From contig JACJXK010000008.1 of assembly GCA_020636675.1 (NCBI GenBank), forward strand, positions 28,794 through 92,793: 64,000 bases of DNA, in the 5' to 3' direction. Positions 42,973-52,148 of this stretch are shown one piece after another. Each line of letters begins with the position of its first letter. Within the stretch, counting starts at the first letter, position 1. This stretch comes from Prevotellaceae bacterium (lineage in GTDB: Bacteria > Bacteroidota > Bacteroidia > Bacteroidales > Paludibacteraceae). The position numbers and the translations under genes are program-made. The notes under the pieces are model-generated. The model made no database searches, was not told the origin of the DNA, and saw only the letters and a list, made by a program, of their open reading frames with translations.

Positions 42973-44247
42973 ATGAATTACCTCGACATATTTCCCAAAG
43001 ACTTGACAAACTTCGTGCTAGTCGCATTGTTTTCCCTTCTGATAGGACTATCGCAACGGAAAAGGTACATGAAGAAGGAGGAAACGCCCGACTTTGGCAC
43101 GGACCGCACCTTTACGCTCATCGGAATATTGGGATACATCCTTTATATCCTGGACCCCGACAACCTGTCAACTTTCCTTTGTGGCGGACTAGCCATTTTG
43201 GTTCTGCTGGGAATAAACTACATACATAAGATGTTAAGATACAACGGAACAGGCATTACCGCCATCATGACTTCGCTCATCACCTATTGTCTCGGACCGT
43301 TGGTCTATACGCAGAAACTATGGATTCCCATCTTGGTGGTCGTGACCATACTTGTACTCACAGAGATGAAGGAAAGGTTCATCAACTTCACCGAAAAAAT
43401 AAACGACCTGGAATTCATCAACTTCGCCAAATTCATGGCCATCTGTGGCGTCATCCTACCCATCCTTCCTCAGGAAGAGATAGTCAAAGACATCAACATA
43501 ACGCCCTATAACATCTGGCTATCCACCGTCATCATCTCCGGATTTTCGTACATCAGCTACCTGCTGAAAAAATATGTGTTCAACAACTCCGGAATCATAG
43601 TCACGGGTATACTTGGTGGCATATATAGCAGCACCGCAACGTGCGTCATCCTAGCCAAGAAATCACAAGAGGCGAACGAAAGCCTCTACCAATACATCAC
43701 GGCCATATTCTGCGCAATAGCAATGATGTACGTCAAATTTCTGATTCTACTGGGAATATTCAACACAGAGCTTCTGCACAGTTATTGGCATCTGTTCCTC
43801 CTCATGTTTTTCATCACCGCAAGTGTGGCGTTTGGCATGTTCTACTATTACAAAAACTACAAGACGCCTACCGAGCACATACAAGAGGAGGAGGATAAAA
43901 ACCCGTTGGAATTCAAGGTCGCTCTTATATTTGCCGCACTCTTCATCCTATTTACATTTGTCACACACTACACCATCTTATATTTCGGAAGCGACGGATT
44001 GCGGACTCTCTCCCTTATCGTCGGAATTTCAGACCCAGCTCCATTTATAATCAACCTGTTACAGGCCAAATACGCTGTCACCAGTACGACAATCATCATC
44101 GCCATGTTTCAAGCCATAATAAGCAACAACATTGTGAAGATGGGATACGGCATCGCATTCTCCAAAAAGAAAATAGCCAAGCCTCTGCTCATCGGCTTCT
44201 CCATCATCACGGCTTCCAACATCATACTCTTGACATTTCTGATATAA
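42973..44247 (+). CDS. MgtC/SapB-type and DUF4010 membrane protein
   Basis: A 424-residue integral membrane protein with about a dozen hydrophobic segments. The N-terminal part has the MgtC-like pattern FVLVALFSLLIGLSQRKRY...TFTLIGILGYIL; the C-terminal part (residues about 180-420) matches DUF4010 (NNSGIIVTGILGGIYSSTATCVILAKKS, VGISDPAPFIINLLQ). Function is unknown; the MgtC relation hints at ion homeostasis. It is transcribed alone, opposite to purM. The ATG at 42973 fits the membrane topology and is preceded by a purine-rich stretch. Confidence 0.9.
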   Translation: MNYLDIFPKDLTNFVLVALFSLLIGLSQRKRYMKKEETPDFGTDRTFTLIGILGYILYILDPDNLSTFLCGGLAILVLLGINYIHKMLRYNGTGITAIMTSLITYCLGPLVYTQKLWIPILVVVTILVLTEMKERFINFTEKINDLEFINFAKFMAICGVILPILPQEEIVKDINITPYNIWLSTVIISGFSYISYLLKKYVFNNSGIIVTGILGGIYSSTATCVILAKKSQEANESLYQYITAIFCAIAMMYVKFLILLGIFNTELLHSYWHLFLLMFFITASVAFGMFYYYKNYKTPTEHIQEEEDKNPLEFKVALIFAALFILFTFVTHYTILYFGSDGLRTLSLIVGISDPAPFIINLLQAKYAVTSTTIIIAMFQAIISNNIVKMGYGIAFSKKKIAKPLLIGFSIITASNIILLTFLI

Positions 44248-44448
44248 GACGATTCCATATTTCAACCGAAAAGAGACTAACCGTAGGAAAAACCTTCGGT
44301 TTCAATTCGAAAACAAAGAGGTCGTTTCAACTTTCCATTCATCATTTTTTAGATTCTTTTTTATGAAAATTCAACAAAAAGAACATCATTGAAGAACTAT
44401 TCATAATAAAAACCGCCTTTTTTTCATGGAATAATAAATTAACCTTAC

Positions 44449-44456
44449 TATCTTTG
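44449..44456 (+). promoter_or_regulatory. Predicted -7 element before the decarboxylase pump operon
   Basis: TATCTTTG is a perfect TAnnTTTG, 46 bases upstream of the first start codon. No TTTG is present 19 bases upstream; a T-run lies there instead. Confidence 0.45.
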
Positions 44457-44494
44457 AAAATTGAAATGACATTAAAAATAATATTCATAAACAC

Positions 44495-44596
44495 ATATAA
44501 CAATGAATCAATTTGGAGATGCAATCGTCCGCGTTGTCGCATATTTATTGCCGGGAAGTGATATAACAATGAATCAATTTGGAGATGCAATCGTCC
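44495..44596 (+). repeat. Duplicated start region in the OadG-type gene
   Basis: A 36-bp sequence (ATATAACAATGAATCAATTT and 16 more bases) occurs identically at 44495-44530 and 44561-44596. The period is 66 bases, exactly 22 codons, so the two ATG codons are in the same frame and both carry the same upstream sequence. Confidence 0.97.
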
Positions 44597-44823
44597 TAAT
44601 GGCAGTTGGAATGAGCACTGTATTTTCCGTACTAGTGCTTGTCATCCTGACCGGGAAATTGCTGATTTTTATGGTCAACAAGTACGCTCCTGAAGAAGAG
44701 CAACCTGAGGCTAAACGCAACAACACATCAGTAATCAACCCAAGCGTCGCAAACGCCATCATGTCTGCCGTAAACACAATTACCGGAGGCAAAGGGAAAG
44801 TAGAGAAAATAGAAAAATTATAA
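44503..44823 (+). CDS. Sodium-pumping decarboxylase gamma subunit (OadG type)
   Basis: A small membrane-anchoring subunit of a biotin-dependent Na+ pump, with one N-terminal membrane helix (MAVGMSTVFSVLVLVILTGKLLIFMV) and a polar tail that binds the alpha subunit. From the upstream ATG it has 106 residues; from the second ATG at 44569 it has 84 residues, closer to the usual OadG layout in which MNQFGDAIVLMAVGMS is the start. The extra 22 residues come from the duplication described separately. It lies 24 bases before the alpha subunit gene. Confidence 0.88.
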   Translation: MNQFGDAIVRVVAYLLPGSDITMNQFGDAIVLMAVGMSTVFSVLVLVILTGKLLIFMVNKYAPEEEQPEAKRNNTSVINPSVANAIMSAVNTITGGKGKVEKIEKL

Positions 44824-44847
44824 TAAAAAAAATCAGAAAAATACAAA

Positions 44848-46692
44848 ATGAGCAAAGAGGTAAAATTCAGCTTAGTATTCAGAGACATGTGGCAGGCCGC
44901 AGGAAAATACGTTCCTCGCGTAGACCAGCTAGTAAAGGTAGCTCCCTCAATCGTCAAGATGGGATGTTTTGACCGAGTAGAAACAAACGGAGGTGGATTC
45001 GAACAAGTGAATCTTCTATTCGGCGAAAATCCGAACAAAGCCGTTCGCCAATGGACAAAACCATTCCATGATGCCGGCATCCAAACCCAACTATTGGACC
45101 GCGCACTGAACGGGCTCAGAATGAGCCCAGTACCAGCTGACGTACGTAAATTATTTTACAAAGTAAAGAAAAAACAAGGCACGGACATTACCCGTACTTT
45201 CTGCGGACTGAATGACACCCGCAACATCATCCCTTCTATCGGATATGCCCACGAAGGTGGCATGATTTCTCAATGTAGCCTTTGCATCACATCATCACCC
45301 ATACATACGGTGGAATATTACACCAACATAGCAAAAGAACTGATAGACGCAGGTTGTGACGAAATCTGCCTGAAAGACATGGCCGGAATTGGCCGTCCCG
45401 CTTTCTTGGGCAAACTAACCGCCAACATCAAAGCGATCAAAGACATCACCATACAATACCACAGCCACGCAGGTCCCGGTTTCAACATGGCATCTATCCT
45501 TGAGGTCTGCAAGGCAGGCTGCGACTATGTAGACGTAGGTATGGAACCTCTATCTTGGGGTACCGGCCATGCTGACATCATCGCCGTACAGGCCATGCTG
45601 AAGGATGCAGGATTCAAAGTCAAGGAGATCAACATGGAGGCTTACATGGAAGCCCGCACCCTCATACAAGAGATGATGGACGATTTCTTAGGCTATTACA
45701 TTCCTGCCCGCAACCGTATGATGAACTCATTACTTATCGGGCCAGGACTTCCGGGTGGTATGATGGGATCTTTGATGACAGATTTGGAAACCAATCTCGA
45801 ATCCATCAACAAATGGAAAGAGAAGAACGGCAAACCAAAAATGACGCAAGACGAACTTCTCATCAAACTGTTTGACGAAGTAAAATATGTTTGGCCGATG
45901 ATGGGCTACCCTTGCCTAGTAACACCATTCTCACAATACGTGAAAAACATGGCGTTAATGAACGTCATGCAGATGGAGAAGGGCAAAGCCCGCTGGTCTA
46001 TGATTGCCGACGACATTTGGGACATGATGCTAGGGAAATCGGGAAATCTGCCCGGAAAACTAGCTCCCGAACTGGTTGAGAAAGCGAAAGAACAGGGTCG
46101 CCAATTCCACACCGAAGATCCACAAAGCAACTATCCGGACGCTTTGGACTCTTTCAGAGAAGAGATGAAGAAAGAGGGTTGGGACTTTGGTCAAGACGAC
46201 GAAGAGTTGTTCGAACTAGCCATGCATCCACAACAGTACCGCGCATACAAATCAGGGAAAGCGAAAGCCGACTTTGAGGCAGATCTTGCAGAGAAAAAAG
46301 CGAAGAAGAATGCCAAAGGCGGAGAGATGTCATTCCCTCAGACGGTAACGGTAGATGTAAACGGGGAGAAATACAAAGTGACCATCGGCGCCAACGACGG
46401 AGCCGGAGCTCAACCTGCAGCACAATCTGCTGCGGCACCGGCGGCAGGTACCGGCGAAGGACAAGAATTGACATCACCATTGGAAGGCAAGTTCTATTTG
46501 GTGAAGAATTCTGGCGACGCAGCCGTAAAAGTAGGCGACATGGTCAAGAAAGGCCAAGTCATATGCTACGTAGAAGCAATGAAGACCTTTAACGCTATCG
46601 CATCCGAGTGGGACGGCGTTGTCACTGAAATATGTTTAACAAGCGGATCTTCGGTTTCGGAAGATGACGTACTGATGAAAATTAAGGCATAA
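44848..46692 (+). CDS. Biotin-dependent decarboxylase alpha subunit (oxaloacetate decarboxylase/pyruvate carboxylase subunit B type)
   Basis: A 614-residue protein. The carboxyltransferase TIM barrel fills about residues 1-460 with the carbamylated-lysine motif CLKDMAG near 173 and the metal-ligand pair in YHSHAGPGFN near 205. A Pro/Ala-rich linker (about 520-540) leads to a biotinyl domain with YVEAMKTFNAI, whose Lys is biotinylated. It should take CO2 from oxaloacetate (or a related acid) with the membrane beta subunit exporting Na+. The canonical RDxHQS motif at the barrel entrance reads RDMWQAA, and EAMKM reads EAMKT, so the substrate is less certain. The stop overlaps the start of the beta subunit (ATAATGG). 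Confidence 0.9.
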   Translation: MSKEVKFSLVFRDMWQAAGKYVPRVDQLVKVAPSIVKMGCFDRVETNGGGFEQVNLLFGENPNKAVRQWTKPFHDAGIQTQLLDRALNGLRMSPVPADVRKLFYKVKKKQGTDITRTFCGLNDTRNIIPSIGYAHEGGMISQCSLCITSSPIHTVEYYTNIAKELIDAGCDEICLKDMAGIGRPAFLGKLTANIKAIKDITIQYHSHAGPGFNMASILEVCKAGCDYVDVGMEPLSWGTGHADIIAVQAMLKDAGFKVKEINMEAYMEARTLIQEMMDDFLGYYIPARNRMMNSLLIGPGLPGGMMGSLMTDLETNLESINKWKEKNGKPKMTQDELLIKLFDEVKYVWPMMGYPCLVTPFSQYVKNMALMNVMQMEKGKARWSMIADDIWDMMLGKSGNLPGKLAPELVEKAKEQGRQFHTEDPQSNYPDALDSFREEMKKEGWDFGQDDEELFELAMHPQQYRAYKSGKAKADFEADLAEKKAKKNAKGGEMSFPQTVTVDVNGEKYKVTIGANDGAGAQPAAQSAAAPAAGTGEGQELTSPLEGKFYLVKNSGDAAVKVGDMVKKGQVICYVEAMKTFNAIASEWDGVVTEICLTSGSSVSEDDVLMKIKA

Positions 46693-47927
46693 TGGAAGAA
46701 ATTTTAGAGAAAATATATCAGATGACGGCGATCAGCAACATCGTTGACCGCCCAGGATTTTTGATTATGTACGTGCTCGCCTTTGTGCTTTTATACTTAG
46801 GTATAAAGAAACAATATGAGCCGTTATTGTTGGTTCCGATCGCATTCGGTGTCTTGATAGCCAACTTTCCAGGTGGAGACATGGGTGTTGTACAGGCTAC
46901 GGAAGAAGGATTCGTAACCCTTTCTGACGGAACGGTAAAAAACATTTGGGAGATGTCACTGCCTCAAATCGCGCATGAGTTAGGATTGATGAACTTCATC
47001 TACTACATGTTGATTAAGACAGGATTTCTTCCTCCTATCATCTTCATGGGAGTTGGCGCTTTAACTGATTTCGGTCCTATGTTGAGAAACTTGAAGCTTT
47101 CGATCTTCGGAGCAGGTGCCCAATTCGGTATCTTTGCCGTATTATTGATTGCATGCAACTTCTTCACACTGCCAGAGTCGGCTTCATTGGCCATCATCGG
47201 AGGTGCCGACGGACCTACAGCCATCTTCACCACCATCAAGTTGGCTCCACACCTACTCGGCCCTATCGCCATCGCAGCTTACTCTTATATGGCATTGGTT
47301 CCCGTAATCATACCTTTGGTTGTAAGAATGACATGCTCCGAGAAGGAATTGAAGATAAACATGAAAGAGCAGGATAAACTTTATCCTAGTTCCAACGAAT
47401 TCAAAAACATGCGCGTATTGAAGATTCTCTTCCCGATTGTCACCACCACTTTGGTAGCAATCATCGTGCCTACTGCCGTTCCTTTGGTTGGTATGTTGAT
47501 GTTCGGTAATCTGATCAAAGAAATCGGATCCAACACTTCCCGCTTGTTCGATGCCGCATCCAACAGCATCATGAACACGGCCACAATATTCCTTGGACTT
47601 TCTGTTGGCGCAACCATGACAGTTGACGCATTCTTGAATCTCCAAACGATAGGTATTGTCGTTGGCGGATTCTTCGCATTCGGATTGTCCATCTTCGGTG
47701 GCATCTTGCTGGTGAAGACATTCAACCTATTCTCCAAAAAGAAGATCAATCCACTTATTGGAGCTACAGGTTTGAGCGCCGTCCCTATGGCATCACGCGT
47801 CGCAAACGAGATTGCATTGAAATACGATTCAAGAAACCACGTATTAAACTATTGTATGTCATCTAATGTATCCGGAGTAATCGGATCTGCAGTTGCCGCA
47901 GGTATCCTCATTTCATTCTTAGGATAA
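46692..47927 (+). CDS. Sodium ion-translocating decarboxylase beta subunit (OadB type)
   Basis: A 411-residue polytopic membrane protein, the Na+ channel and decarboxylase of the pump. Family motifs are visible: the FLPPIIFMGVGALTDFGPML block near residue 115, GGADGPTAIFTTIKLAPHLLGPIAIAAYSYMALVP near 165-200 (the conserved DGPT aspartate for Na+), NCMSSN-like CMSSNVSGVIGSAVAAG at the C-terminus. It overlaps the alpha gene by one base and is the last gene of the unit, followed by a strong hairpin. Confidence 0.95.
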   Translation: MEEILEKIYQMTAISNIVDRPGFLIMYVLAFVLLYLGIKKQYEPLLLVPIAFGVLIANFPGGDMGVVQATEEGFVTLSDGTVKNIWEMSLPQIAHELGLMNFIYYMLIKTGFLPPIIFMGVGALTDFGPMLRNLKLSIFGAGAQFGIFAVLLIACNFFTLPESASLAIIGGADGPTAIFTTIKLAPHLLGPIAIAAYSYMALVPVIIPLVVRMTCSEKELKINMKEQDKLYPSSNEFKNMRVLKILFPIVTTTLVAIIVPTAVPLVGMLMFGNLIKEIGSNTSRLFDAASNSIMNTATIFLGLSVGATMTVDAFLNLQTIGIVVGGFFAFGLSIFGGILLVKTFNLFSKKKINPLIGATGLSAVPMASRVANEIALKYDSRNHVLNYCMSSNVSGVIGSAVAAGILISFLG

Positions 47928-47952
47928 CACACTTGACAGACACAAAAACAAT

Positions 47953-47990
47953 GAAGAGCCGCCTTCGCAATGGAAGGCGGCTCTTCTCTT
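47953..47990 (+). terminator. Terminator after the decarboxylase pump operon
   Basis: A 14-bp stem, GAAGAGCCGCCTTC (47953-47966) with GAAGGCGGCTCTTC (47973-47986), starting 26 bases after the OadB stop. The trailing T-run is short (TCTT). Confidence 0.85.
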
Positions 47991-47999
47991 ATATCGTCA

Positions 48000-48815
48000 A
48001 TAAAAACATCCCGCAGGAAAATCTATTTGTAAAAAAAAACGGGAATGCATTTGTTCGCACGTATTTTTCATAGAAAGAGGTAATTCCTATGGCGCATTTA
48101 TTCTACAGAGATTGTGATGTTTTTTGGCATTCTGTTTATGACAAGTTATTTTTTACGATTACTTAGCAGCCGGTCCGAATAAAGGAATATGCCTAAGTAA
48201 CAGTAAAAAAATGACTTCCGCAGATTTCTGCTTACCAAGATTTAAATGCAAAGGGTTTTTTCCGTCAAAAAGTTGCGGAAGTTATTAGGGTCTGTGTTGA
48301 ATCGTGTGGGTAACTTAATGAAAACAGTTGACTTTGGAACATTAAGAGAAGTGAGGAATATCTGCCTTGGGGTTGAGACTGCTTCCAAGTCATGTTTGAC
48401 GGAAAAAATCAGACGGTAATAAAAACCTTCATTTCCAAATCGATCTCCAAAGATGTAGAGGGTTTGTCAACGATATTGGTCAAAAGCGCAAGGCCTATGA
48501 CACGGAGAACAGAAAGCACACTAGTTCGGTATAATCACCAATTTCACGTACTTGGGGGTGGGTGAACAACGGGATTCTTGAGTGACTTAAATTCTAGATA
48601 CAATTGGTAAAACAGAGAGTCAGAGGATTTGCCGACATTGACAACTTTATGAATATGGTGTACTATATCAATGGAGGCGAGTCCTTCCTCTACCCACTCA
48701 AATCAACATAGACCCAAAATAACAATTAATATTTTTTACAATCTCACATGACAAAATTACATATATTCAGCAAGAAAAACTCACCAACAGGCACAAAACG
48801 TCACACAAACAGAAA
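48000..48815. other. Gene-free region with insertion-sequence remnant
   Basis: About 815 bases without an intact gene. Between 48288 and 48715 lies a decayed element (see separate entry). A wider inverted pair, ACTTCCGCA near 48211 and TGCGGAAGT near 48273, may be another old end. Nothing else is recognised. Confidence 0.7.
48288..48715 (+). mobile_element. Decayed insertion sequence or MITE-like remnant
   Basis: 428 bp with terminal inverted repeats GGGTCTGTGTTGA (48288-48300) and TCAACATAGACCC (48703-48715), one mismatch in 13. Just inside the right end the plus strand reads MVYYINGGESFLYPLKST then a stop within the inverted repeat, a likely transposase C-terminus; the rest of the frame is broken. 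No target duplication is obvious. Confidence 0.6.
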
Positions 48816-48850
48816 AGAGGGAATCTTTTGAAATTCAAAAGATTCCCTCT
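48816..48850 (-). terminator. Terminator after nqrF
   Basis: A 17-bp perfect stem, AGAGGGAATCTTTTGAA (48816-48832) and TTCAAAAGATTCCCTCT (48834-48850), with TTTTCTG following on the minus strand. It is 23 bases beyond the nqrF stop. Confidence 0.88.
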
Positions 48851-48872
48851 CCGTATGAAGTCACATCTAAGA

Positions 48873-50141
48873 TCAACCGAAATTGTCGAAACGAATCATA
48901 TCGTCTTCAACCCCTAGGCTATGAAGCAAATCAATAGCCGTTTTAGCCATCATCGGAGGTCCGCACAAGTAATATTCAATATCCTCCGGAGCATCATGCT
49001 GCTTTAGATAAGTATCGCCAAGTACAGGTGCGATAAAACCAGCCGTATATTTAATTCCCAAACCGTCAGCCTTAGGATCCGGACGATCAAGAGCCAAATG
49101 GAAATGGAAGTTAGGGAATTCTTTCTCCAAACTCAAGAAGTCATCCAAGAAGAACACTTCGTCGATAGCACGAGCTCCGTAGAAATAGTGCATCTCGCGG
49201 TCTCTCGTATTCAAAGTCTTCAACATATGCATAATCTGAGCACGAAGAGGAGCCATACCAGCACCACCACCAATCCAAAGCATCTCACGCTTAGAATCGA
49301 AGACAGGATGGAAATCGCCATAAGGTCCCGACATGGTCACCTTATCACCCGGTTTCAGACTAAAGATATACGTCGAAGAGATTCCCGGAGGAACGGGTTG
49401 GAATCCGACCTGTGGCTTTGGCAAGAACGGAGGCGTTGCGATACGCACCGTCAGTGTAATGATGTCACCCTCGTCCGGATAGTTGGCCATTGAATAGGCA
49501 CGGATAGTAGGCTCTTCATTCTTACATTTCAACGTAAACAAGCCGAACCTCTCCCATGACGGCAGATAAAGATCACCGATCAAGCCCTTGTCCATATCCC
49601 TATTATAATCAATATCATAAGCCGGAATCTTAATCTGAGCATAAGAACCCGGAATAAAATTCATGTGTTCTCCAGCCGGAAGCTTCACCTTAAATACTTT
49701 TATGAAAGAGGCCACATTACGGTTTTCGACAACTTCACACTCCCACTCTTTCACACCAAGAACCGATTCCGGAACTTTCACAGACATATCGCCCTTGACT
49801 TTAGCTTGACAGCCCAAACGCCAATGGTCCATCTGTTGTTTACGAGAGAAATGTCCCTTCTCTGAAGGAAGGATTTCTCCACCACCCTCTACTATCTGAC
49901 ATTTACACTGCCCGCAAGATCCCTTACCTCCACAAGCGGATGGCAAGAAGACGCCGTTGACGGAAAGCGTGCTCAACAGAGAAGAGCCAGACTCAACCTC
50001 CAATTGTTTTTCTCCGTTCAATGTGATTTTCACATCACCGGATGGTACCAAATATTTTTTTGCCACCAGCAAAATAATCACGAGGAGAAGGATTATCACA
50101 AGGAACACCCCAATGCTCGCCAATATTAAATTCATATCCAT
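48873..50141 (-). CDS. nqrF: Na+-translocating NADH:quinone reductase subunit F
   Basis: A 422-residue entry subunit of Na+-NQR that oxidises NADH. It has an N-terminal membrane helix (ILASIGVFLVIILLLVIILLVAKKYLV), a plant-type 2Fe-2S domain with CGGKGSCGQCKC near residue 70-81 and a later Cys (RLGCQAKV), then FAD (RAYSMANYPDE) and NADH (WIGGGAGMAPLRAQI) domains. The C-terminus EDDMIRFDNFG is typical. It is the last gene of the operon and ends before a terminator. Confidence 0.98.
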   Translation of the reverse strand: MDMNLILASIGVFLVIILLLVIILLVAKKYLVPSGDVKITLNGEKQLEVESGSSLLSTLSVNGVFLPSACGGKGSCGQCKCQIVEGGGEILPSEKGHFSRKQQMDHWRLGCQAKVKGDMSVKVPESVLGVKEWECEVVENRNVASFIKVFKVKLPAGEHMNFIPGSYAQIKIPAYDIDYNRDMDKGLIGDLYLPSWERFGLFTLKCKNEEPTIRAYSMANYPDEGDIITLTVRIATPPFLPKPQVGFQPVPPGISSTYIFSLKPGDKVTMSGPYGDFHPVFDSKREMLWIGGGAGMAPLRAQIMHMLKTLNTRDREMHYFYGARAIDEVFFLDDFLSLEKEFPNFHFHLALDRPDPKADGLGIKYTAGFIAPVLGDTYLKQHDAPEDIEYYLCGPPMMAKTAIDLLHSLGVEDDMIRFDNFG

Positions 50142-50157
50142 TGTTTATCCTTTCCTT

Positions 50158-50784
50158 TTAAATTTTCAAACCAGAAAAACACATAAACGCCATGGCCATA
50201 AGACCAACCGTGATGAATGTGATACCCAAACCTCTTAATGCAACAGGCACGTTAGAGTATGACAATTTTTCACGTATGGCAGCCAGTCCAACTATAGCCA
50301 GAAGCCAGCCGATACCCGAACCTAAAGCGTAAGCAAAGGCATCGCCCAAATTAGCGATGGCCTGCGTATCTGTCGGATTCATCGTGATACGCTGCTGCAT
50401 GAACAGAGAGGCTCCCATAATGGCACAGTTTACCGCAATCAACGGCAAGAATATACCGAGAGATGCGTACAAACTTGGAGAAAACCGTTCCACCAACATC
50501 TCCACCAATTGCACGATACCCGCAATGACTGCGATGAAAAGGATGAAGCCCAAAAAGCTCAAATCCACGCCCTCAACCAAACAATCAGGCCCAAGCACCT
50601 TGGTCTGCAAAAAATAGTTTACCGGCAATGTGATCAGCAAAACAAACGTCACCGCAACACCTAACCCAAATGCGGTCTTTACATTCTTGGATACTGCTAA
50701 ATAAGAGCACATACCAAGAAAGAAAGCGAAAATCATATTGTCCACAAAAATGGAGCGGACTAACAAACTAAAAAAATGTTCCAT
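50158..50784 (-). CDS. nqrE: Na+-translocating NADH:quinone reductase subunit E
   Basis: A 208-residue membrane protein with six hydrophobic segments. [30 protein letters not shown] and [14 protein letters not shown] are hallmark NqrE sequences; the conserved cysteines help coordinate an iron centre between NqrD and NqrE in the membrane. It sits between nqrD and nqrF with a 26-base gap upstream. Confidence 0.98.
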   Translation of the reverse strand: MEHFFSLLVRSIFVDNMIFAFFLGMCSYLAVSKNVKTAFGLGVAVTFVLLITLPVNYFLQTKVLGPDCLVEGVDLSFLGFILFIAVIAGIVQLVEMLVERFSPSLYASLGIFLPLIAVNCAIMGASLFMQQRITMNPTDTQAIANLGDAFAYALGSGIGWLLAIVGLAAIREKLSYSNVPVALRGLGITFITVGLMAMAFMCFSGLKI

Positions 50785-50810
50785 ATTCTCTTCTATTTAT
50801 TGGTATGTTA

Positions 50811-51440
50811 TTATTTTTCCTGCAAATCTTTGTTGAGGGAACGATGAACCCAAATGATACATGCAACCAGTATCAACGCCATCGGAGGCATCAACATCAG
50901 ACCATTATTTAAATATCCACAATCATACACGCACTGCGGAATCACAGAGAAGCCAAGAAGGCATCCGGCACCCAACAATTCACGGAAAAATGCAACTATG
51001 ACGAGAATGATAGCATAACCCAAACCGTTGCCCACTCCATCAAGGAACGATTCCCAAGGTCCGTTCTGCATTGCGAATGCCTCCAAACGTCCCATCAGAA
51101 TGCAGTTTGTGATAATCAACCCCACATATACGGACAACTGCACGCTTATGTCATAGGCAAAAGCCTTCAACACCTCGCTCACTATCGTAACCAATGCGGC
51201 ACACACCACCAACTGGACAATGATGCGGATACGATTAGGAATGGTTTTGCGCAAGAGAGAGATGATGACATTGGACATAGACATGATGACGGTAACAGAA
51301 AGCCCCATCACGATGGCTGGCTTCAGCTGTGCAGTAACAGCCAAGGCCGAACAGATACCAAGAACTTGTACCGTGACAGGATTACTACTGCTCAACGGAT
51401 TGAAAAACGTCTCTTGGTTATTCTTTGAAAATAGACTCAT
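50811..51440 (-). CDS. nqrD: Na+-translocating NADH:quinone reductase subunit D
   Basis: A 209-residue membrane protein paralogous to NqrE, with VQVLGICSALAVTAQLKPAIVMGLSVTVIMS and GLIITNCILMGRLEAFAM, which hold the conserved membrane cysteines. Part of the Na+-NQR core. The gene starts 14 bases after nqrC. Confidence 0.98.
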   Translation of the reverse strand: MSLFSKNNQETFFNPLSSSNPVTVQVLGICSALAVTAQLKPAIVMGLSVTVIMSMSNVIISLLRKTIPNRIRIIVQLVVCAALVTIVSEVLKAFAYDISVQLSVYVGLIITNCILMGRLEAFAMQNGPWESFLDGVGNGLGYAIILVIVAFFRELLGAGCLLGFSVIPQCVYDCGYLNNGLMLMPPMALILVACIIWVHRSLNKDLQEK

Positions 51441-51454
51441 ATTCAGATCCTCCT

Positions 51455-52126
51455 TTATTTTTGATTTAAAAACTCGTTATAACGAGAAAGGCATCCTTTC
51501 AACATGGCATCAACACCCTTAGAGGTAATCGTACCGCCCGAGATTCCGTCCACTTGAAACTCCATCTTCTCTACCTTTCCGTTTTTCATCACACCTAGTT
51601 CAACAGCACCATTCTCCAAAACTTTCTTATCCTTGAACTGATTTTGGAATTTATCCGTGGCGATTTCGGCACCCAAGCCCGGAGTCTCGCTAGCATGGGA
51701 GAAATAAACTCCATAAACGGTATTCTTATCTTCGTTCAAACAGACATAGCCCCAGATAGGGCCCCAAAGTCCGGCTCCATAAACTGGGAACACAAACTTA
51801 CGGGATCCGTTCACCTCACATACATATAGAGGAAGATTGTCATCCATGATATCCTTAGATGCGATTTTGAAGCCACCCGTTTCTGAAACAACCTCACCTT
51901 TGGCATTCAAAATTTCATCCGCCTTCACATATTTTTTATATTCAGCTTCAGCATCCTGCACCTCTGTAATGTTCATTGCGCTGAGAATCTGCTTCATTTT
52001 ATCAAACTCAACATTCTTATCCTGCCTATCCTTCAATGAAGAAGAGACAAAAGCGAGCATAAATGCAACGATAACAACTATCACCGAAGCATATATTATA
52101 GTATAACTATTACTATTTGTATTCAT
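51455..52126 (-). CDS. nqrC: Na+-translocating NADH:quinone reductase subunit C
   Basis: A 223-residue protein with one N-terminal membrane helix (YTIIYASVIVVIVAFMLAFVSSSL) and a large periplasmic domain. The covalent-FMN site is SGGTITS near residue 195 (usual form SGATxTS), where FMN is joined to Thr by ApbE. The apbE gene is not in the window. Size and position between nqrB and nqrD are normal. Confidence 0.97.
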   Translation of the reverse strand: MNTNSNSYTIIYASVIVVIVAFMLAFVSSSLKDRQDKNVEFDKMKQILSAMNITEVQDAEAEYKKYVKADEILNAKGEVVSETGGFKIASKDIMDDNLPLYVCEVNGSRKFVFPVYGAGLWGPIWGYVCLNEDKNTVYGVYFSHASETPGLGAEIATDKFQNQFKDKKVLENGAVELGVMKNGKVEKMEFQVDGISGGTITSKGVDAMLKGCLSRYNEFLNQK

Positions 52127-52148
52127 GACTTTTCGATATTAATTGTTA

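Noticed and set aside
47991..48872. Possible small genes in the gap between oadB and nqrF
   Set aside because: All frames are short and broken; only an insertion-sequence remnant is supported.
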